Assembly: GCA_002163005.1 (NCBI GenBank)
Contig: MAAF01000012.1
Span: 1-35,505 of the forward strand
Length of the DNA: 35,505 bases
Reading direction: 5' to 3'
Source of the DNA: Colwellia psychrerythraea
GTDB taxonomy: Bacteria; Pseudomonadota; Gammaproteobacteria; Enterobacterales; Alteromonadaceae
Of the stretch, positions 8,044 through 20,032 are shown piece after piece. Every line of letters starts with the position of its first letter. The first letter of the stretch is position 1. The position numbers were made by a program, and so were the translations under genes. Under the pieces are notes generated by a model, which worked only from the letters and a program-made list of their open reading frames with translations, was not told the DNA's origin and did no database searches.

Positions 8044-8085
8044 GGTGTTTTTGGTTGTTTATACGGTGTTTTTGGCGTTTTATTC
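8044..8085. repeat. Two 21-bp direct repeats upstream of gltB
   Basis: Both units begin GGTGTTTTTGG (8044-8054 and 8065-8075) and agree at 17 of 21 positions. A spacing of 21 bp equals two helical turns, as expected for cooperative binding by one regulator on one DNA face. Confidence 0.5.
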
Positions 8086-8202
8086 AAACAGGCAAGTGTG
8101 TGGCGTGTGAGTACAGTACTAAATATAGTCGCTATTTAGCACAAAAAATCATAGTTCCCAGTAATTTTCAACCATTATTTTTTGTTTTTGTATTCAATTA
8201 CT

Positions 8203-8218
8203 TTGTATATGTATTCAT
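8203..8218. promoter_or_regulatory. Possible ARG-box-like site before gltB
   Basis: TTGTATATGTATTCAT resembles the ArgR half-site pair wTGAATwwwwATTCAw, with two departures (A to T in the left arm, G in the centre). ArgR takes part in gltBDF control in Escherichia coli. Only one box is seen, whereas ArgR usually binds two, so this is weak. Confidence 0.2.
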
Positions 8219-8470
8219 AAAATGATTGACTCAGAACCATTTTACGGGTAATTTTGCCGGCCGCAATTAATAATGACTTTCACAATTGCATTCGTCTCAT
8301 AAAGACTCAGTAGAAGTCTGGCGTTCGATGTTCAAGAAATTCTAAGTAATATTCTGAAGGATCAGTAGTGCACAGTTTGAACATTATGAATATATAGCTT
8401 AATTAGCAAGCAGCTTAATTAAAAAGCAAAAGAAGCTAATAGAAATAGTTTGATGAAATAGGAATAAGCA

Positions 8471-11400
8471 ATGAATGATATGAGCAAAAAATCCCAAGGC
8501 CTTTATCGCGCCGAGTTTGAACATGATAGCTGTGGTATTGGTTTTGTCGCCAACCTAAAGGGTAAAAAAACTCACGATATTATTGAAAATGCACTCACCA
8601 TGTTGAGCTGTATGGAACATCGTGGTGGTACTGGTTTTGACGTCAAAAGTGGTGACGGTGCCGGTATTCTTATTCAAATCCCACACGATTTTTTCAGCGA
8701 AGAAACTGCCAAATTAGGTTTTAGCTTGCCTGAAGCTGGAAACTACGGCGTTGGCATGATTTTCTTTCCGCGCGATAAAGCGCAAAGCGAAGCGTGCAGA
8801 GACATTTTAAATCAAAATATTACTGAACTGGGCTTAACCTTACTAGGTTACCGTGATGTCCCAGGTGATAACTCTATGTTGGGCGCTGCTTCATTTGATA
8901 GCGAACCGAACATCGAACAAGTATTTATTGCCAAACCAGCAGCATTAACTGCACAAGAGTTTGAACGTAAGTTATTTGTTCTGCGTAAATACACCTCACA
9001 TAAGATTAACGCTAGCGGTATCACAGAACGTGATGAGTTTTATGTTACGTCAATGTCATCAACTAAAATTGTCTATAAAGGGCAGTTTACTACAGAGCAA
9101 GTTCGTCAATATTACCTTGATCTTCAAGACGAACGTACTATCTCTGGTATGGCAATGTTCCATTCTCGTTTCTCAACGAATACTTTTCCAGCTTGGCGTC
9201 GTGCGCAACCGTTCCGTTATATCGCCCATAATGGTGAAATAAATACAGTACGCGGTAACATTAACTGGATGAATGCACGTGAAGCATTATTCAGCTCAGT
9301 TAACTTCAGCGATGCTGAACTGAAAATGTTGAATCCAATTTGTAATAACGATAACTCTGATTCAGCCAACCTTGATATGGCGATTGAGTTATTGGTACTT
9401 AGTGGACGTTCACTCGCCCAAGTTATGATGATGATGGTGCCAGAAGCATGGCAAACCCAAACGGATATGGATGCAACTAAGCACGCCTTTTATGAGTATT
9501 ATGCTTGTATCATGGAACCGTGGGATGGCCCAGCTTCATTATCGTTTACCGATGGTAATGTTATCGGCGCAACACTGGATCGTAACGGTTTACGTCCTTC
9601 GCGTTACTTGTTAACCGACGACGGCACTTTAGTGATGGGCTCTGAAACCGGCACTTTATGTGTTGATCAATCAACTGTTGTTGAAAAAGGTCGCTTGCAG
9701 CCAGGTAAAATATTCATTGCTGATTTGAAGCAAGGTCGCATCATCAGTGATGACGAAGTAAAACAGCAAGTAAGTTCAGCACAGCCGTATGGCAAGTGGT
9801 TATCAGACAATAAAATTGAGTTGGAGCAACTACCTGTACCAACGGCTTCTATTGCACAACCACCATTAGCTGAATTACGTAAAATACAAAAAGCCTTTGG
9901 TTATACTAGCGAAGATCTTAATTTAGTACTTGCTGGCATGGTCGGCACGTCAAAAGAACCATTAGGTGCTATGGGCACAGATACGCCACTAGCTGTTCTT
10001 TCAGATCGCCCACAACAATTATCGCATTATTTTAAGCAATTATTTGCTCAGGTAACTAACCCACCAATCGATCCGATTCGTGAAGAGTTGGTTATGTCAT
10101 TACGTGGTTATATCGGTAAGTCACTTAACTTACTTGAAGAAACTGCGGCGCATTGTCATAAAGTTGAAATTGATCAGCCAGTGCTGACTAATGAGCAATT
10201 ACGCAAGTTACAACACATTGATAATGATCATCTACAGTCAAAGACTATCGCTATTACTTTTAAAGCTAGCGGTGAAGCTGGTGCACTTAAAAAGGCACTG
10301 GATCGCGTATGTTTTAATGCAAAAAATGCTGTTGAAGATGGCTATGCAATACTCATATTAAGTGATCGTGAAGTTGATAGTGACCATGTTGCCATTCCTT
10401 CAGTATTAGCAACAGCGGCAGTTCATCATTATTTAATTCGTGAAAAATTACGCTCTTATGCTGATATTATCCTTGAATCTGCCGATATTCGCGAGACTCA
10501 TCATTTTGCTACCGTTATTGGTTATGGTGCAGCAGCGGTAAACCCATACTTAGCACTAGAAAGTATGTATGGTTTACGTGATGAAGGCGTACTTGATACT
10601 AAGTTATCAAATGAGCAAATCACGGATAAATATACTAAAGCAGTAGGCAGCGGTTTATTGAAAACCTTCTCTAAGATGGGGATTTCAACATTACAGTCTT
10701 ATTTAGGCGCGCAAGTATTTGAAGCCCTGGGTATTAATTCTGACGTAATCGAGCAGTACTTTACTGGTACGGTTAGTCGAATCCAAGGATTAAGCTTAGA
10801 TCAAATCGCACAAGAAGCGTTATTACGTCATCGTGAGGGTTTCCCTGAAGCGAGCCGTATTGCTGTTGAAAACTTATTGCCAACAGGTGGTGAATATTCA
10901 TGGCGTAATGATGGCGAACGTCATTTATTTAGCCCAACAGTTATTCGTTTACTGCAGCATTCAACGGCAAGTAACGATACCAATCAATTTAAGCAATACA
11001 CCAAAACTGTTGATGATCAGAGTAAAGAAGCCTTTACCTTACGTGGCTTACTTGAACTGAGCAGCGATCGTCCATCAATTCCATTAAGTGACGTTGAACC
11101 GATTGAAAATATTTTCAAACGTTTTGCCTCAGGTGCTATGTCATTTGGTTCAATCTCGTGGGAAGCACATACTACCTTAGCTATTGCTATGAACCGTATT
11201 GGCGGTAAGAGTAACAGCGGTGAGGGTGGTGAAGATCCTATTCGTTTTACACCATTAGAAAATGGCGATTCAATGAATTCGCGCATCAAGCAAGTAGCTT
11301 CTGGTCGTTTCGGCGTTACCAGTCATTACTTAGCTAATGCAGACGAATTACAAATTAAGATGGCGCAGGGCGCAAAACCGGGCGAAGGTGGTCAGTTACC

Positions 11401-13078
11401 TGGCGACAAAGTTGATGCTTGGATTGGTAAAACGCGTGGTTCAACACCAGGTGTTGGTTTGATTTCGCCGCCGCCACATCATGATATTTATTCTATTGAA
11501 GATTTATCACAGCTAATTTTTGATCTTAAAAATGCTAACCGTGAAGCACGCGTTAACGTTAAGTTAGTATCAGAAGCGGGCGTAGGTACTATTGCATCAG
11601 GCGTAGCGAAAGCCTATGCGGATGTAGTACTTATTGCAGGTCACGATGGCGGTACTGGTGCTTCACCACTGAGTTCAATTAAACACACTGGCTTGCCGTG
11701 GGAACTAGGTTTGGCTGAAACTCATCAAACCTTAGTACGTAATAAACTGCGTAGTCGTATTACCGTACAAACAGATGGTCAACTTAAAACGCCACGCGAT
11801 TTAGCGATTGCAACGTTACTTGGTGCAGAAGAGTACGGCATGGCAACTACTGCGCTAGTGGTTGAAGGTTGTATCATGATGCGTAAGTGTCATTTAAATA
11901 CTTGCCCAGTGGGTATTGCAACACAAGATAAAGGTTTACGAGACAAGTTTACTGGTCGTGCTGATATTCTAGTTAACTTCTTTACCATGATGGCAGAAGG
12001 TTTACGCGAAATCATGGCTGAACTTGGCTTTAGAAGCATTGAAGAAATGGTTGGTCAGACTCAGTGTCTTAAGCAACTTGAAAACGTTGACCATTGGAAA
12101 TACAAGGGTGTTGATTTAACGCCGTTATTGCACAAAGTAGAGTGCGATGAGAACGAAACACTTTATCAGTCAATTAATCAAAAACATCTGATTGACGATA
12201 TTATTGATCGCAAGATGATAAAAGATGCGCAAGTGGCGCTTGATAGTCAGCAAAGTGTTTCACTTGAATATGATGTTATCAATACAGATAGAACGATTGG
12301 TGCGATGATTTCTAATGAAATCTCGAAGAAATATCAAGATAAAGGCTTACCAGAAAATACGATCAAGGTTAAGTTTAACGGCTCTGCTGGTCAAAGTTTT
12401 GGTTGTTTCTCTGCTAAAGGTTTGCATTTTGAACTTGAAGGCGATGCGAATGATTACTTTGGTAAAGGGCTATCTGGTGCAAACCTTGTGGTATACCCAA
12501 GTAAAGAAGCTAAGTTTACACCAAGTGAAAACATTCTAATTGGTAATGTTGCTTTCTTTGGTGCAACGTCAGGTAGTGCCTTTATACGTGGTATTGCTGG
12601 CGAGCGCTTCTGTGTTCGTAACTCAGGTGCTACGGCAGTTGTTGAAGGTGTGGGTGATCACGGTTGTGAATACATGACTGGTGGTAAAGCCGTAATTTTA
12701 GGCGCAACGGGTCGTAACTTTGCCGCGGGTATGTCTGGCGGTGTTGCTTATGTACTTGATGATAACAAAGACTTTGCACCTAAATGCAACATGGAAATGG
12801 TTTCATTAGAAACCGTTGATACCGATGCAGAAAGCCTTGAGTTAAAAGCATTAATTGCAGAACATTTTGCCGCAACAGGTTCAGATGTCGCTAATGAATT
12901 ACTTAATGATTGGGACAATAACGTGAAACGTTTTGTTAAAGTCATGCCAGTTGATTATAAGCGAATGCAAGGTTACATGAATGACGTACGCAGTAGCGGA
13001 AAATTTGAGTCAGAGTATGACATTGCCGTTCAAGCATTCGATATCCATTTAAATAAACTAGCTAGCGCTAAAGCTTAA
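8471..13078 (+). CDS. gltB: Glutamate synthase (NADPH), large subunit
   Basis: This protein of 1535 residues makes two glutamates from glutamine and 2-oxoglutarate together with GltD. An N-terminal class II amidotransferase domain (about residues 21-420) uses C21 as nucleophile (HDSCGIGF); the first 20 residues are a propeptide expected to be removed. A central domain spans about 470-770. The FMN synthase domain (about 830-1230) includes [18 protein letters not shown] and [13 protein letters not shown]. The 3Fe-4S cysteines are C1134, C1140 and C1145 ([12 protein letters not shown]). The GXGXG beta-helix domain closes the protein. Length and order match the bacterial family. TAGGAA precedes the ATG at 8471; an in-frame ATG nine bases later is a possible alternative. 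gltD follows after 20 bases. Confidence 0.98.
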   Translation: MNDMSKKSQGLYRAEFEHDSCGIGFVANLKGKKTHDIIENALTMLSCMEHRGGTGFDVKSGDGAGILIQIPHDFFSEETAKLGFSLPEAGNYGVGMIFFPRDKAQSEACRDILNQNITELGLTLLGYRDVPGDNSMLGAASFDSEPNIEQVFIAKPAALTAQEFERKLFVLRKYTSHKINASGITERDEFYVTSMSSTKIVYKGQFTTEQVRQYYLDLQDERTISGMAMFHSRFSTNTFPAWRRAQPFRYIAHNGEINTVRGNINWMNAREALFSSVNFSDAELKMLNPICNNDNSDSANLDMAIELLVLSGRSLAQVMMMMVPEAWQTQTDMDATKHAFYEYYACIMEPWDGPASLSFTDGNVIGATLDRNGLRPSRYLLTDDGTLVMGSETGTLCVDQSTVVEKGRLQPGKIFIADLKQGRIISDDEVKQQVSSAQPYGKWLSDNKIELEQLPVPTASIAQPPLAELRKIQKAFGYTSEDLNLVLAGMVGTSKEPLGAMGTDTPLAVLSDRPQQLSHYFKQLFAQVTNPPIDPIREELVMSLRGYIGKSLNLLEETAAHCHKVEIDQPVLTNEQLRKLQHIDNDHLQSKTIAITFKASGEAGALKKALDRVCFNAKNAVEDGYAILILSDREVDSDHVAIPSVLATAAVHHYLIREKLRSYADIILESADIRETHHFATVIGYGAAAVNPYLALESMYGLRDEGVLDTKLSNEQITDKYTKAVGSGLLKTFSKMGISTLQSYLGAQVFEALGINSDVIEQYFTGTVSRIQGLSLDQIAQEALLRHREGFPEASRIAVENLLPTGGEYSWRNDGERHLFSPTVIRLLQHSTASNDTNQFKQYTKTVDDQSKEAFTLRGLLELSSDRPSIPLSDVEPIENIFKRFASGAMSFGSISWEAHTTLAIAMNRIGGKSNSGEGGEDPIRFTPLENGDSMNSRIKQVASGRFGVTSHYLANADELQIKMAQGAKPGEGGQLPGDKVDAWIGKTRGSTPGVGLISPPPHHDIYSIEDLSQLIFDLKNANREARVNVKLVSEAGVGTIASGVAKAYADVVLIAGHDGGTGASPLSSIKHTGLPWELGLAETHQTLVRNKLRSRITVQTDGQLKTPRDLAIATLLGAEEYGMATTALVVEGCIMMRKCHLNTCPVGIATQDKGLRDKFTGRADILVNFFTMMAEGLREIMAELGFRSIEEMVGQTQCLKQLENVDHWKYKGVDLTPLLHKVECDENETLYQSINQKHLIDDIIDRKMIKDAQVALDSQQSVSLEYDVINTDRTIGAMISNEISKKYQDKGLPENTIKVKFNGSAGQSFGCFSAKGLHFELEGDANDYFGKGLSGANLVVYPSKEAKFTPSENILIGNVAFFGATSGSAFIRGIAGERFCVRNSGATAVVEGVGDHGCEYMTGGKAVILGATGRNFAAGMSGGVAYVLDDNKDFAPKCNMEMVSLETVDTDAESLELKALIAEHFAATGSDVANELLNDWDNNVKRFVKVMPVDYKRMQGYMNDVRSSGKFESEYDIAVQAFDIHLNKLASAKA

Positions 13079-13098
13079 GCTGCCAAGGAGAATATATT

Positions 13099-14589
13099 AT
13101 GGGAAATCCAACTGGATTTATCAACGTAGGTCGTGCCTTGCCAACTGAACGTAACGCAGGTGAACGTTTAATTGATTGGCTTGAAGTCTACGAAGAAATA
13201 CCTCAAAAAAAGGTAGAAAAACAAGCTTCTCGCTGTATGGACTGTGGTGTACCATTTTGCCAATCGGCAAAATCAGAGTTTGCACCTGCCGTGGCGGGTT
13301 GTCCGGTTAACAATGTTATTCCTGAATGGAATGACTTGATTTACCGAGGCCGTTGGAAAGATGCAATAGAGTTATTGCATAAAACCAATAACTTCCCTGA
13401 GTTCACCGGGCGTGTGTGCCCAGCTCCTTGTGAAGGCGCTTGTGTACTTGGTATCAATGCTGACCCTGTGGCTATTAAGCTACATGAAAAAGAAATTATT
13501 GATCATGCCTTTAAGGAAGGTTGGGTAGTCGCTCAACCACCATCAGCACGTACCGGTAAAAACGTTGCTGTTATTGGCTCGGGTCCTGCGGGTCTTGCTG
13601 CTGCTGCACAACTTAATAAAGCTGGCCATATGGTTACTGTCTATGAACGTGCCGATCGTATCGGTGGTTTGTTAATGTACGGTATTCCAAATATGAAGCT
13701 GCAAAAAGAATTAGTACAACGCCGCGTTGATATTTTGGCGGATGAAGGCATTGTATTTGTTACAAATACCGAAGTAGGTAAAGACGTTAGTGTTGAGCAG
13801 CTAGAAACTGACTTTGACGCCGTAGTGTTATGTATTGGCGCAACTGTGCCACGTGACTTACCTGTTGAAGGCCGTGAACTTAACGGTGTTCATTTTGCTA
13901 TGGACTTCTTGAAAGCAAATACTAAGAGTTTACTTGATAGTGAACACAAAGATGGCCAGTACATTAATGCGCAAGGTAAAAATGTAGTGGTTATTGGTGG
14001 TGGTGATACTGGTACCGATTGTATTGGTACTTCATTGCGTCATCAATGTAGCAGCGCAATTCAGTTAGAGATCATGCCGCGTCCACCAGAAAAACGTGAA
14101 GAGAATAACAACCCTTGGCCACAATGGCCAAAACGTTTGTTAGTTGATTACGGTCAAAAAGAAGCGATTGAAATTCAAGGTCAAGATCCGCGTCAATATT
14201 TAGTGATGACTAAGAAAATCGAAAGTGACGAGCAAGGTAATGTTAAAGCGGTTCATACTGTTGATATTACTTGGCAACGTAACGACAAAGGTCAAATGAT
14301 CCCGCAGGAAGTTGCTGGCAGTGAAAAAGTGCTTCCAGCTGACATCGTGCTTATCGCAATGGGCTTTATGGGTCCTGAAGGTGGTTTGGTTGAGCAGTTT
14401 GGTCTTGAGCAAGATAATCGCTCTAATATCGCTGCAGAATACGATAAGTTTGCTACCAGCAAGCAAGGCGTGTTCGCTGCTGGTGATGGTCGCCGTGGTC
14501 AAAGTTTGATTGTTTGGGCAATTGATGAAGGTCGTCGCTGTGCACGTGAAGTTGACAGTTATCTAATGGGTCAGAGCTACTTGCCTTAA
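13099..14589 (+). CDS. gltD: Glutamate synthase (NADPH), small subunit
   Basis: This flavoprotein of 496 residues takes electrons from NADPH and passes them through FAD and Fe-S clusters to GltB. An N-terminal ferredoxin-like part carries the cluster cysteines C46, C49, C54 and C68 (CMDCGVPFC, then GCPVNN) and C107, C111 and C115 (CPAPCEGAC). The FAD-binding fold starts at [15 protein letters not shown] (about 156-170). The second nucleotide site is [14 protein letters not shown] (about 295-308). [20 protein letters not shown] near the C-terminus is the usual flavin-contacting end. AAGGAGA lies before the ATG. It is co-transcribed with gltB, and a strong terminator follows. Confidence 0.98.
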   Translation: MGNPTGFINVGRALPTERNAGERLIDWLEVYEEIPQKKVEKQASRCMDCGVPFCQSAKSEFAPAVAGCPVNNVIPEWNDLIYRGRWKDAIELLHKTNNFPEFTGRVCPAPCEGACVLGINADPVAIKLHEKEIIDHAFKEGWVVAQPPSARTGKNVAVIGSGPAGLAAAAQLNKAGHMVTVYERADRIGGLLMYGIPNMKLQKELVQRRVDILADEGIVFVTNTEVGKDVSVEQLETDFDAVVLCIGATVPRDLPVEGRELNGVHFAMDFLKANTKSLLDSEHKDGQYINAQGKNVVVIGGGDTGTDCIGTSLRHQCSSAIQLEIMPRPPEKREENNNPWPQWPKRLLVDYGQKEAIEIQGQDPRQYLVMTKKIESDEQGNVKAVHTVDITWQRNDKGQMIPQEVAGSEKVLPADIVLIAMGFMGPEGGLVEQFGLEQDNRSNIAAEYDKFATSKQGVFAAGDGRRGQSLIVWAIDEGRRCAREVDSYLMGQSYLP

Positions 14590-14636
14590 GCAATTAGTTT
14601 CGATAGCTTTTTCTTTCAAGCTAATATCTTTATAAA

Positions 14637-14671
14637 AGTCCTACCGTATTCATACGGTGGGACTTTTTTTT
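14637..14671 (+). terminator. Rho-independent terminator of gltBD
   Basis: AGTCCTACCGTAT (14637-14649) pairs with ATACGGTGGGACT (14652-14664), including one T-G pair; a run of T follows. It lies 48 bases after the gltD stop. Confidence 0.92.
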
Positions 14672-15075
14672 ATCATGTATTTATAAATAATGATTAAAAT
14701 TGATGGCAGTCGTTCATTTTATTAATTATAGTAACTGATTATTTTATATACATATTTATTGGAAACCTTGTGGTGAAATGTGACACTAAAAAAGTGAAAT
14801 AGGTTAGGATACATTACTTCGAATTTTATTTTTATCATTTAAAAGCTCAAATATTAAGTCAAAATTAACAATGGTTTTGATTTAGGCCAACTTTTTCTTA
14901 GATAAGTTACTTTTGATTCCGATGTATCATCACCTTTTATTGAAAGTGTTTATACTAGAACGCATGAATAATTAATTTTATTAAATGTAAAAAATATTGA
15001 AGCAATAATGAGTGGCTAGGGCTTTCTCGTTACTTTTCTGTTTAAATATTTGTTAAAATCCCAATAAGGAACCTT
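14672..15075. other. AT-rich region before the chemoreceptor gene
   Basis: No open frame of note. It must hold the chemoreceptor promoter, but I could not identify a convincing sigma-28, sigma-54 or sigma-70 site by eye. Confidence 0.5.
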
Positions 15076-17061
15076 ATGAATTTACTCAATAACTTGGTGT
15101 TTAAACAAAAGTTAATTCTACTTGTATTGATACCTCTTTTAGCCACACTTTATTTTAGCTTGAGTAATTTGAATGCCTTAACATCAGAGCAAGGGCAGCT
15201 TGAAGAACTTCAAGAATTGATCACCCTAACAATTGCTAATAACGCACTGGTTCATGAGTTGCAAAAAGAGCGTGGTGCCACTGCTGTTTATCTAGGCAGT
15301 AAAGGCGAAAAATTTTCTTACGAATTAAAAGAGCAACGCAAACTTACCAATAAGGCTCACACCCATTTAAATGCAAAGTTAAACAGTTTTTCTTCTGATA
15401 ATGATAAGGTAAATAATATTATCTTAACGATTAAAAGTGGATTATTAAAATTAGAGGGTATTAGAACTAGTTCAGATGATCTTTCAATCCCACTAAGTAA
15501 GGCTATTGGTTACTACACAACTCAACACCATGAAATGCTTAGCTTAACAGAGTTTTTCTCAACTATTAGTCCCACAGAAACAGTCAGTAATGCCATTGCA
15601 TATTATGTTTTTTTAGAAGCTAAAGAGCGAGCTGGTATAGAGCGTGCGGTTGTTAGTGGTAGTTTTGCAAAAGATACCTTTACACAAGCAGCCTTTCAAA
15701 AATTTACTGGACTAGTGGCTTTACAAGATAGTTATTTAGAGCAATTTAGTGCAAAAGCGTCATTAGCAGTGGTAAATGCTTATAACAACACATTAAAAAA
15801 TTCTGCTGCAGTTGAAGTGGAGCGAATGAGAGAAGTGGCCATATCTGTAGGTCAAAATGGTCCTTTCAATGTTGATGCGAGTGTCTGGTTTAAAAGTGCT
15901 ACAGGGCGAATTAATTTATTAAAAGATATTGAAAATCTCGTTGCTGATGAGTTCATTACAGACATTAATAAACTGCTTAGTGAAGCAAGCAGTAAAGTGA
16001 TCGTTAATTTGATTATTATAATGTCAACTTTTGTTATTACTATTTTTATTGTTTACGTTATTTTGGTCAATTTACTTAAACAGCTGAATGAAATTTCAGT
16101 AACGATGGAAAAAGTAACTGAAAATAATGATTTATCAATACAGGCAGGTGTATTTAGCACCGATGAGTTGGGTAATATCGCCAAAGGATTAAATAAAACG
16201 CTTAGCACCTTTTCTCATGCTATTACTGAAATAAAAAATAGTAGTGTTTCTCTTGCAGCATCCGCACAACAATCATCTATCATTGTGAATAATAACGTTG
16301 ATAGTCTGCAACAGCAGCGTGATGAAACTGCCCAAGTTGCTACCGCGATAGAAGAAATGTCAGCAACAGTGCAAGAAGTCTCTCGTAATGCTAATGAGGC
16401 GATGTCATCGACACATCAAGTAAATAGCCAAGCGATAGAGAGTCAAACTGTTGTAGGAAACTCTTTAGAAGCAATTAATAATTTAGCGACAGAAGTCTCT
16501 GAAATAGGAGTACTTATCTCAGGACTGCATACAACTACGTCTAACATATCTAATGTTATTGATGTTATTAAAGGCATCGCTGATCAAACCAACTTACTTG
16601 CCCTAAATGCAGCGATAGAAGCAGCAAGAGCAGGAGAGCAAGGACGAGGCTTTGCAGTAGTCGCCGATGAGGTTAGGACTTTAGCTCAACGCACTCAAGA
16701 TTCCACCATCGAAATTGAAGAAATTATCAACCAATTACAAAATGAAGCCAGTAATGCCAATACTATGGTTATTGGCACCCAAAAACGTGCTGATGAAAGT
16801 ATTGACGGTACTCATCAAATTGAATTATCACTGACAAGTATTGTCACGGCAGTATCTGATATAAACCTAATGATAGAGCAAATTGCTACCGCGGCAGAGG
16901 AGCAAGTTAGTGTCACTGAAGACATCAATAAAAATGTTAATGATATAGATAAAAAGTCTTCTGAAATAACGTCAGGAGCACAGGATGTATCTCTGGCGGC
17001 TAACGAGCAAGTAGATATTGCTAACAATCTTGAAAAGTTGGCTGCTAAGTTTGTCGTATAG
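15076..17061 (+). CDS. Methyl-accepting chemotaxis protein with NIT sensor domain
   Basis: This membrane chemoreceptor of 661 residues has a first helix (about 12-30) and a periplasmic NIT domain (about 45-295), marked by [23 protein letters not shown] domains are thought to sense nitrate or nitrite. The second helix is at about 308-334 ([20 protein letters not shown]), HAMP at about 335-390, and a signalling domain to the end. The hairpin tip [20 protein letters not shown] and [19 protein letters not shown] is highly conserved and contacts CheA and CheW. There is no C-terminal CheR/CheB-binding pentapeptide. AAGGAA before the ATG supports the start. Its position after gltBD suggests a link to nitrogen supply, but it is separated by a terminator and the link is inference. 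Confidence 0.93.
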   Translation: MNLLNNLVFKQKLILLVLIPLLATLYFSLSNLNALTSEQGQLEELQELITLTIANNALVHELQKERGATAVYLGSKGEKFSYELKEQRKLTNKAHTHLNAKLNSFSSDNDKVNNIILTIKSGLLKLEGIRTSSDDLSIPLSKAIGYYTTQHHEMLSLTEFFSTISPTETVSNAIAYYVFLEAKERAGIERAVVSGSFAKDTFTQAAFQKFTGLVALQDSYLEQFSAKASLAVVNAYNNTLKNSAAVEVERMREVAISVGQNGPFNVDASVWFKSATGRINLLKDIENLVADEFITDINKLLSEASSKVIVNLIIIMSTFVITIFIVYVILVNLLKQLNEISVTMEKVTENNDLSIQAGVFSTDELGNIAKGLNKTLSTFSHAITEIKNSSVSLAASAQQSSIIVNNNVDSLQQQRDETAQVATAIEEMSATVQEVSRNANEAMSSTHQVNSQAIESQTVVGNSLEAINNLATEVSEIGVLISGLHTTTSNISNVIDVIKGIADQTNLLALNAAIEAARAGEQGRGFAVVADEVRTLAQRTQDSTIEIEEIINQLQNEASNANTMVIGTQKRADESIDGTHQIELSLTSIVTAVSDINLMIEQIATAAEEQVSVTEDINKNVNDIDKKSSEITSGAQDVSLAANEQVDIANNLEKLAAKFVV

Positions 17062-17146
17062 GTAAGCAATTTAAACAAACGTTGTAAATTGTTTGACCAA
17101 TATCTGGGAGTTAGACGCATCTTAGAAAGGTTCTTGTAAACTAAAG

Positions 17147-17186
17147 AAAATCTGATACAAATTGCCTTATATCAGATTTTTAGTTT
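17147..17186. terminator. Bidirectional terminator between the chemoreceptor and protease genes
   Basis: AAAATCTGATA (17147-17157) is an exact inverted repeat of TATCAGATTTT (17170-17180). T-rich sequence follows on the + strand and the complement gives a T-run on the - strand. It serves the + chemoreceptor gene and the - protease gene that converge here. Confidence 0.8.
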
Positions 17187-17210
17187 TTACTTAATAGGTA
17201 ATAACTTTAT

Positions 17211-19574
17211 CTATGGGTTGTAAGTTACGTCTAAGCTAACACCGCTAGCTGCCGAGTAACCGTAAATACCTATATGCCAAGTATCAGCTGTCGGGTTGGT
17301 AAATGAGCAAGCTTCACTGTTACCACTTTTGTATGGACGACAATCATAAGTAGAAGTGGTCGGTTGGGAGCCACGTCTAATATACATATCCGCATCACCT
17401 GTTCCACCACTCATAGCAAAGTCTAATGTAGCCATGCTTGCAGGAACATCAATGGTGTAATATGTCCAAGCTTGGCGAGCAACGCTAATGTCTGTTAATG
17501 AAGCGCTGCCACCTATAGCGCCGCCAGTACTAGCTTCGGTAAAGCTACCTGTTAAGTTAACACCACTAAATGTAGAGTAAGCAACTACTTTAATATAGTA
17601 AGTACCCACTTGAGCGTTAGCAATAGGGCAGCTTTCAGAATTACCGCCTTTATATGGGCGACAATCATAGCTGCTACTTGTTGGTGATGAGCCAAATTTA
17701 ACGTAAATATCGGCATCCCCTGTACCGCCAGCCATATCAAAACTTAAGTCTGTGGCATCAGCAGGAACCTCCATGGTAAAGTTAAGTTCTGTGCTTGAGC
17801 CAATATTGGTTTTAGCAACACCATTATCAAGGATATTACCTGTTGGTGGAGGTGTTGTACTACCACAACTAGCTGCTAAGGCATCAGATGCTGCTTTTGC
17901 TTGGACTAAACCATGACCTGTTTTGTCATCGCGACCAGCTACGTCTAAATCAATTGCTGTATTTTTCAATGCATTACGTACGTCGTCTGCACTGCAGTTT
18001 GGATTGTTGCTCCACACTAATGCTGCAACACCAGTAACATGTGGGGTTGCCATAGAAGTACCATTGTAATAGGCATAATCTTGTGAACCATTGACGGTTA
18101 AACTAGCATTAGTGCCTAGTTGAGATATAAGTTGCTGACCTAAAACACGACTAATTGAAACGGTTGGTACGGATACATCAGTATTTGCATCAACAAGGAA
18201 AGGGTTTTGTAACCCCGGACGTGTGATGTCACTATAAATGATAACGGCAGATGCACCTGCATCGGCACAGGCTTTAGCTGGGTTGATTTCAGGGTAGTTA
18301 CTACCCTTTTGGTTATCATTACGTTCTGCTAAACATATATTGCCATTTACATTACTACAGTTGTAACTGCTACCAGAAATAGTACAGCTTGCTAATACGC
18401 CATTAGCACTGCCATTAATATTGCTAACCACGAAGTTACCAGCACTTTCGATGTAATGAGTTTGAGGTACTACATTGTCATTACCATAGGTGGTTGAGCC
18501 AACAGTGATATAACCTAAACGGCCATCACCAGCAACGGTTGATAAAATAGCTTCTCCTGGTGCAGATACTTCAACTTGACTTGTGTATTGAGAAAATTCA
18601 GCATGTTGATTATTGTTATCTAAAGCGCCAACAGCCATTACTACATCATAAGAGGCAGGATAAGATAGAGTAGAGTTACCATCGTTACCTGAAGCGGCAA
18701 TTAATAATACCCCTGTATCAGCTGCAGCTTGCAGTGCATTTTTTTCAGTAGTACTTGAACCAGAACCACCCAAACTCATATTGACGACTTTAGCACCGTT
18801 ATTTACACAGGTATCAACTGCGTCAGATAAGTCACCAGAGTATCCCCAACCACTTTCGTTAAATACTTTAACGATATGAAGGTTAACGTTAGTGTTTGGC
18901 AAAATACCAACAACACCTTCGCTGTTATTTACGCCAGCAATAGTACCTGCCACGTGTGTTCCGTGAGAACCACCGTTCTGAAACCAGTTACCAGTACCTG
19001 AGTTATTAGTGCCTGATGCATTATTCGCATTTAAATCAGGGTTTGATTGCTCATAACCGGAGTCAATAATACAAACGGTCATGTTTGATGCATCTGTGTC
19101 TGCTAATTGATCCGATTGTGTCTTTGATATACCCCAAGGCTGGTTTTGCGAAAATAAAAAACGTTGGTAATCTGGTTCAATTGATTCAACTGAAGGGTGC
19201 TTTCGTAGTTTTTCAATAAATTTTTCTATATCTTTTACAGGGTGCATTGTGTCAAGAGAGATAACATGGCTATTATTTTTTAAAACTTTAACATGCTTTA
19301 AATTGAGGCCGATTTTTTTTGCTAGACCTGGAGGAATAGTTTTACCTTGGTTCTTATCTTTAAACGTAATAATTAAACGGTCAGTGTAATCATTACGGCT
19401 AAGTTTTTTCTGTGCTTGCCACTCGGCAAAACTTAACGTAGAAGGTTGAGTTACTGTAGCAACTTTATTTGCTTTATTAAGTTTAGCTTGAGGAGCTGCA
19501 TTACTAGCAATACTCGTTACGGTTAGCACCGATATCGCGACAGCACTCAGTGCAATCTTTTTATTATTTTTCAT
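17211..19574 (-). CDS. Secreted S8 subtilisin-like protease with PA and two PPC domains
   Basis: This extracellular serine protease has 787 residues. In order: signal peptide (about 1-27), inhibitor I9-type propeptide (about 65-140, ending near PSVESIEPDYQRF), and subtilase domain with D171 (VCIIDSGYE), H204 (GSHGTHVAGTIAG), oxyanion N297 (AASGNDG) and S507 (NGTSMATPHVTG), so the catalytic triad is complete. A PA domain is inserted before the serine (about 375-490). Two pre-peptidase C-terminal domains follow (about 580-680 and 690-787), each with GGTGDAD and a near-identical YDCRPYK stretch. PPC domains are normally removed or help secretion and substrate binding. The core closely resembles that of the protease at 20033, read in the opposite direction. 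A role in degrading external protein is expected. Confidence 0.95.
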   Translation of the reverse strand: MKNNKKIALSAVAISVLTVTSIASNAAPQAKLNKANKVATVTQPSTLSFAEWQAQKKLSRNDYTDRLIITFKDKNQGKTIPPGLAKKIGLNLKHVKVLKNNSHVISLDTMHPVKDIEKFIEKLRKHPSVESIEPDYQRFLFSQNQPWGISKTQSDQLADTDASNMTVCIIDSGYEQSNPDLNANNASGTNNSGTGNWFQNGGSHGTHVAGTIAGVNNSEGVVGILPNTNVNLHIVKVFNESGWGYSGDLSDAVDTCVNNGAKVVNMSLGGSGSSTTEKNALQAAADTGVLLIAASGNDGNSTLSYPASYDVVMAVGALDNNNQHAEFSQYTSQVEVSAPGEAILSTVAGDGRLGYITVGSTTYGNDNVVPQTHYIESAGNFVVSNINGSANGVLASCTISGSSYNCSNVNGNICLAERNDNQKGSNYPEINPAKACADAGASAVIIYSDITRPGLQNPFLVDANTDVSVPTVSISRVLGQQLISQLGTNASLTVNGSQDYAYYNGTSMATPHVTGVAALVWSNNPNCSADDVRNALKNTAIDLDVAGRDDKTGHGLVQAKAASDALAASCGSTTPPPTGNILDNGVAKTNIGSSTELNFTMEVPADATDLSFDMAGGTGDADIYVKFGSSPTSSSYDCRPYKGGNSESCPIANAQVGTYYIKVVAYSTFSGVNLTGSFTEASTGGAIGGSASLTDISVARQAWTYYTIDVPASMATLDFAMSGGTGDADMYIRRGSQPTTSTYDCRPYKSGNSEACSFTNPTADTWHIGIYGYSAASGVSLDVTYNP

Positions 19575-20032
19575 CTGACATTAACTCCATCGTTGGTGTT
19601 TTACGCTTATAACAAAAGTTATTATCACTTATGTTCTGCGTATTATTTTTATAAGTTGTTTAAGAATTTAACAAAAATGTAACACTTATGAGATTGAGTC
19701 TTTATCCATTAATTAACTAGTAAATTATGGACAGATATTAATAGAAAACCGACTGTCTTATTTTTCACTGTTAGTTAAGTTCTTGAAAATAATGCTTTTG
19801 TTTTGTTTGTCGTGTTTGTTCGAAAAGTTGTCGTTATTTTACTAGGGGGCATTTTATCAACTGATACTATCGAATTATGCAAGAGGCAGGAAGCCACGCT
19901 AAGCAAAATTATATATTAAGTGAAGCATATAAAAGGAGAACGGATAGTTCATCTAAACAGTTAATCAAAACAATAATAATTAGCGTCATTAACAATAAGA
20001 CGACTTAACATTAAAGATATAGTGGAGTACAT
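19575..20032. other. Divergent promoter region between two protease genes
   Basis: This 458-bp AT-rich region must hold both protease promoters. A 43-codon frame from 19877 has no ribosome site and no recognisable product. An AAGGAG at about 19932 is not followed by a usable start codon. No clear operator was identified. Confidence 0.5.

Larger units (their letters stand above)
7575..8470. other. Long leader and non-coding region before gltB
   Basis: About 900 bases hold no convincing gene. A 29-codon reverse frame at 7886-7975 was judged too short. Regulatory-looking structure is concentrated in 8040-8220: two 21-bp direct repeats (8044-8085), the palindrome AGTACAGTACT (8110-8120), CTAAATA/TATTTAG (8119-8125 and 8133-8139), and a sequence close to an ARG box (8203-8218). 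No known riboswitch was recognised. Confidence 0.5.

Noticed and set aside
8203..8218. Full ArgR operator before gltB
   Set aside because: Only one imperfect box is visible, where ArgR normally uses two boxes three bases apart; kept only as a low-confidence site.
14200..14502. Reverse frame of 100 codons inside gltD
   Set aside because: Antisense shadow of a highly conserved enzyme gene.
19877..20008. Small frame of 43 codons between the divergent proteases
   Set aside because: No ribosome site before the ATG and no known similarity; lies in the promoter region.
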